Positions 30,656 through 32,343 of a DNA stretch of 32,343 bases are shown in pieces. The notes under the pieces are model-generated. The model was given only the letters and a program-made list of their open reading frames with translations, was not told where the DNA came from and ran no database searches. The translations under genes were made by a program, and so were the position numbers. The first letter of the stretch is position 1. Each line of letters opens with the position of its first letter. The DNA is taken from NCBI GenBank assembly GCA_963618065.1, contig CAVERH010000032.1, positions 1 to 32,343 of the forward strand, read 5' to 3'. Source of the stretch: Suilimivivens sp963618065. Its GTDB lineage: Bacteria; Bacillota; Clostridia; Lachnospirales; Lachnospiraceae.

Positions 30656-32190
30656 GACTTGCGAAGTCCCTTCGGATAGTGATTTTTAAGGCTTCCACCT
30701 GCTGCTTTACCAAAGCCCAGACTGTAGCCTTCCACGGTAACAAGGCACCAGCCCTTCCGGTTTTCTGCCGGGAACGTATAGCCTTCTATATATTTTATCG
30801 CATCTTGCACCGACAAATCAATGGTATCTTTGACATCTTTGCTCTTTAAGGAAAGGGCCAGCGCATGGGACGGTTCAAAACGATCCTTTTTGCAGGTTCC
30901 AAGATGCAGCCCCGGACGCAGTACCCTAAGACCGTGCAGCTCCGGTGTTCCTTCCGGGACAAGATACAACTGATCCCCAAAGGTAAGATAGAAAGCGTTC
31001 TCCTTGCCTTCCCGCCAGGATGGGTTAAGTGTCCGTGCTTCAAACTGTTCAAATGCAGCAATGGCTTCGGTCATCTGGTTTGACGCGGACTGGCTTTTCT
31101 TATCTTTTCCTTTTTTTGATTTCTTGCATTCTTTGTCCTGCATACCGGAAACTTCCTGCATGACAGAAAGAGTTCCTTCTTTTTGCAGAAGTGCCGCAAA
31201 GTGGCCTTCCCCATTTACCTTATGCGGCCATAGACGGACGGTCTTAGGAAGTTCTTTGCCAAGTCTCTCATCGAAATTAAGACCTGGTTCCATACCTCCG
31301 ACAAGTGGAACCGGAAGCAGCTTCATATCCGGATGCTTTGCAAGAAAATGTGCGATCATTTCTTCGTCCTCTTCCGGTGCAAAGGTACAGGTCGAATAAA
31401 CCAGAATTCCGCCACTCATCAGCATAATATAGGCACACTCTAAAATCTCTTCCTGGCGCTGTGCACACAGCTTTACATTCTCTAAGGACCACTGTTCTAC
31501 CGCCTCTTCGTTCTTACGGAACATTCCTTCTCCTGAACAGGGCGCATCCACCAGAATCCGGTGAAAGTAAGATGGAAAGCGATCTGCCAGCACCTTGGGA
31601 TCGTGGTTTAAAACAATATCATTCACAATTCCCATGCGCTCGATATTCTCGGACAGAATCCTTGCCCTTACCGGATGAATTTCATTGCTGAACAGAATTC
31701 CTCTTCCCGCCATGGCTGCTGCCATCTGGGTACTCTTCCCTCCCGGGGCTGCACACAGGTCAAGAATCCGCTCTCCGAAGAACCGGAGGTCTGCAAGGTT
31801 CTTTTTCTCCCCTTGTCCCTCTATGTTATTTCCGGGTTCGGTCTTCTCATTATCTACGAAGTTTACAAAATCAGGTTCTGCCCTCTTGCAGATTGCCGCC
31901 GGTGCCATCGCACTGGCTTCCTGAATATAATACACACCTGCTTCATGAAAAGGATGCTTTCCCGGCTGCAGGGAATCTTCATAGTAAAAACCATTCTCTT
32001 CCCAGGCAACCTGCTCCTTTAATGGCTCTCTTTCTTTATATACCGAAGTCTGATCATACTGCTCCTTCGTTCCTTTTAACGAATTGATCCGCAGGGAATG
32101 TGCATGATCATTTCCATAGCATGCCGCAAAATCCTCGTATTCTTCTTTCAGCAGCTCTTTCATTCGGTTCGTAAATTGTTCAGGAAGCAT
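30649..32190 (-). CDS. RsmF-type rRNA (cytosine-5) methyltransferase
   Basis: This 513-residue protein of the NOL1/NOP2/Sun (RsmB/RsmF) family methylates cytosine in rRNA using S-adenosylmethionine. It has an N-terminal RNA-binding part with YYIQEASAMAPA (87-98), the SAM motif DLCAAPGGK (144-152), VDAPCSGEGMF with the release Cys C218 and STCTFAPEEDE with the nucleophile C268. A C-terminal PUA-like RsmF/YebU-type domain (about 385-513) follows. An unusual polar insert of about 35 residues (102-138) lies between the YIQEAS and DLCAAPGG motifs, and a Lys-rich stretch lies at about 352-370. An AGAGGTAATGATAA leader provides the ribosome site. The exact target nucleotide cannot be stated. Confidence 0.92.
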   Translation of the reverse strand: MLPEQFTNRMKELLKEEYEDFAACYGNDHAHSLRINSLKGTKEQYDQTSVYKEREPLKEQVAWEENGFYYEDSLQPGKHPFHEAGVYYIQEASAMAPAAICKRAEPDFVNFVDNEKTEPGNNIEGQGEKKNLADLRFFGERILDLCAAPGGKSTQMAAAMAGRGILFSNEIHPVRARILSENIERMGIVNDIVLNHDPKVLADRFPSYFHRILVDAPCSGEGMFRKNEEAVEQWSLENVKLCAQRQEEILECAYIMLMSGGILVYSTCTFAPEEDEEMIAHFLAKHPDMKLLPVPLVGGMEPGLNFDERLGKELPKTVRLWPHKVNGEGHFAALLQKEGTLSVMQEVSGMQDKECKKSKKGKDKKSQSASNQMTEAIAAFEQFEARTLNPSWREGKENAFYLTFGDQLYLVPEGTPELHGLRVLRPGLHLGTCKKDRFEPSHALALSLKSKDVKDTIDLSVQDAIKYIEGYTFPAENRKGWCLVTVEGYSLGFGKAAGGSLKNHYPKGLRKSC

Positions 32191-32252
32191 TTATCATTAC
32201 CTCTGTTTCATATCTTTTTGCAGCCATTCTACCTGTTACTTATTTTTCAAGT

Positions 32253-32258
32253 ATCATA
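32253..32258 (-). promoter_or_regulatory. Possible extended -10 promoter of the RsmF-type gene
   Basis: The minus-strand sequence TGCTATGAT carries an extended -10 (TGN-TATGAT). No good -35 is seen 17 nt upstream. It lies about 63 nt before the start codon and downstream of the terminator at the window edge, so a promoter is expected here. Confidence 0.35.
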
Positions 32259-32305
32259 GCAGACTTAGAATGATTCTTTGGAATATTTTGGTTCTGCATG
32301 AAAAC

Positions 32306-32335
32306 AGCTATCCGGATCACACCCCCCGGATAACT
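32306..32335 (-). terminator. Terminator of the gene beyond the right edge
   Basis: The arms AGCTATCCGG (32306-32315) and CCGGATAACT (32326-32335) pair over ten positions as minus-strand RNA, with one G-U pair, and are followed by GTTTTC. It probably ends a minus-strand transcript entering from outside the window. Confidence 0.6.
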
Positions 32336-32343
32336 ATTATTCT

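Overview
This 32.3 kb window looks like the chromosome of a gut-type anaerobic Firmicute, most likely a Lachnospiraceae member. The evidence is the anaerobic class III ribonucleotide reductase, a YesM/YesN system beside an LplABC-type sugar transporter, the order GntR-clpC-radA with no ctsR/mcsAB, and several small proteins of the kind seen in that family. Assignment is from gene content only. Almost every gene lies on the minus strand; the one convincing plus-strand gene is a small XRE repressor. Transcription therefore runs from the right end to the left, and the regions below are in window order.

1-9.0 kb: tRNA-Trp with its own consensus promoter, an LCP cell-wall ligase, and a carbohydrate locus. 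The locus holds a lipoprotein solute-binding protein, two permeases, a cytoplasmic GH5 glycosidase, and a YesM-type histidine kinase with a YesN/AraC-type regulator. No transport ATPase is encoded. 9.0-15.3 kb: proteostasis and repair genes. GntR regulator, clpC and a conserved small protein form one run closed by a terminator, followed by radA. Upstream sits an unusual membrane protein with two extracellular SH3 domains and a highly charged cytoplasmic tail. 15.3-19.0 kb: a partial purine operon, purE-purM-purN-purD. 19.0-22.4 kb: pyrE, a 50-residue membrane protein, a DUF6142-like membrane protein and a long M29-type aminopeptidase, all tightly coupled.

22.4-25.9 kb: a visibly AT-richer accessory island between pyrE and pyrF. 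It holds a decayed excisionase gene and two other gene fragments, a PIN-domain toxin with its antitoxin, a small HTH protein, an HNH nuclease with a 16-bp hairpin in its 5' part, and a 5'-truncated Ig-like/LysM protein apparently joined to the front of another gene. It also holds a divergent XRE repressor. A consensus promoter in the divergent region is bracketed by two TACA-N9-TGTA palindromes, a strong candidate for repressor control. A bidirectional terminator separates the island from pyrF, so pyrF and pyrE are probably no longer co-transcribed. No pyrK or pyrD lies between them.

25.9-32.3 kb: pyrF, then an anaerobic ribonucleotide reductase (nrdD) carrying a fused C-terminal redoxin domain. 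It is preceded by two NrdR boxes 32 bp apart and a terminator-like leader hairpin. A TPR lipoprotein and an RsmF-type rRNA methyltransferase overlap by 7 nt. The most interesting items are the island's repressor/operator layout and broken genes, the NrdD-redoxin fusion with its control region, and the SH3 membrane protein next to the GntR-clpC operon.
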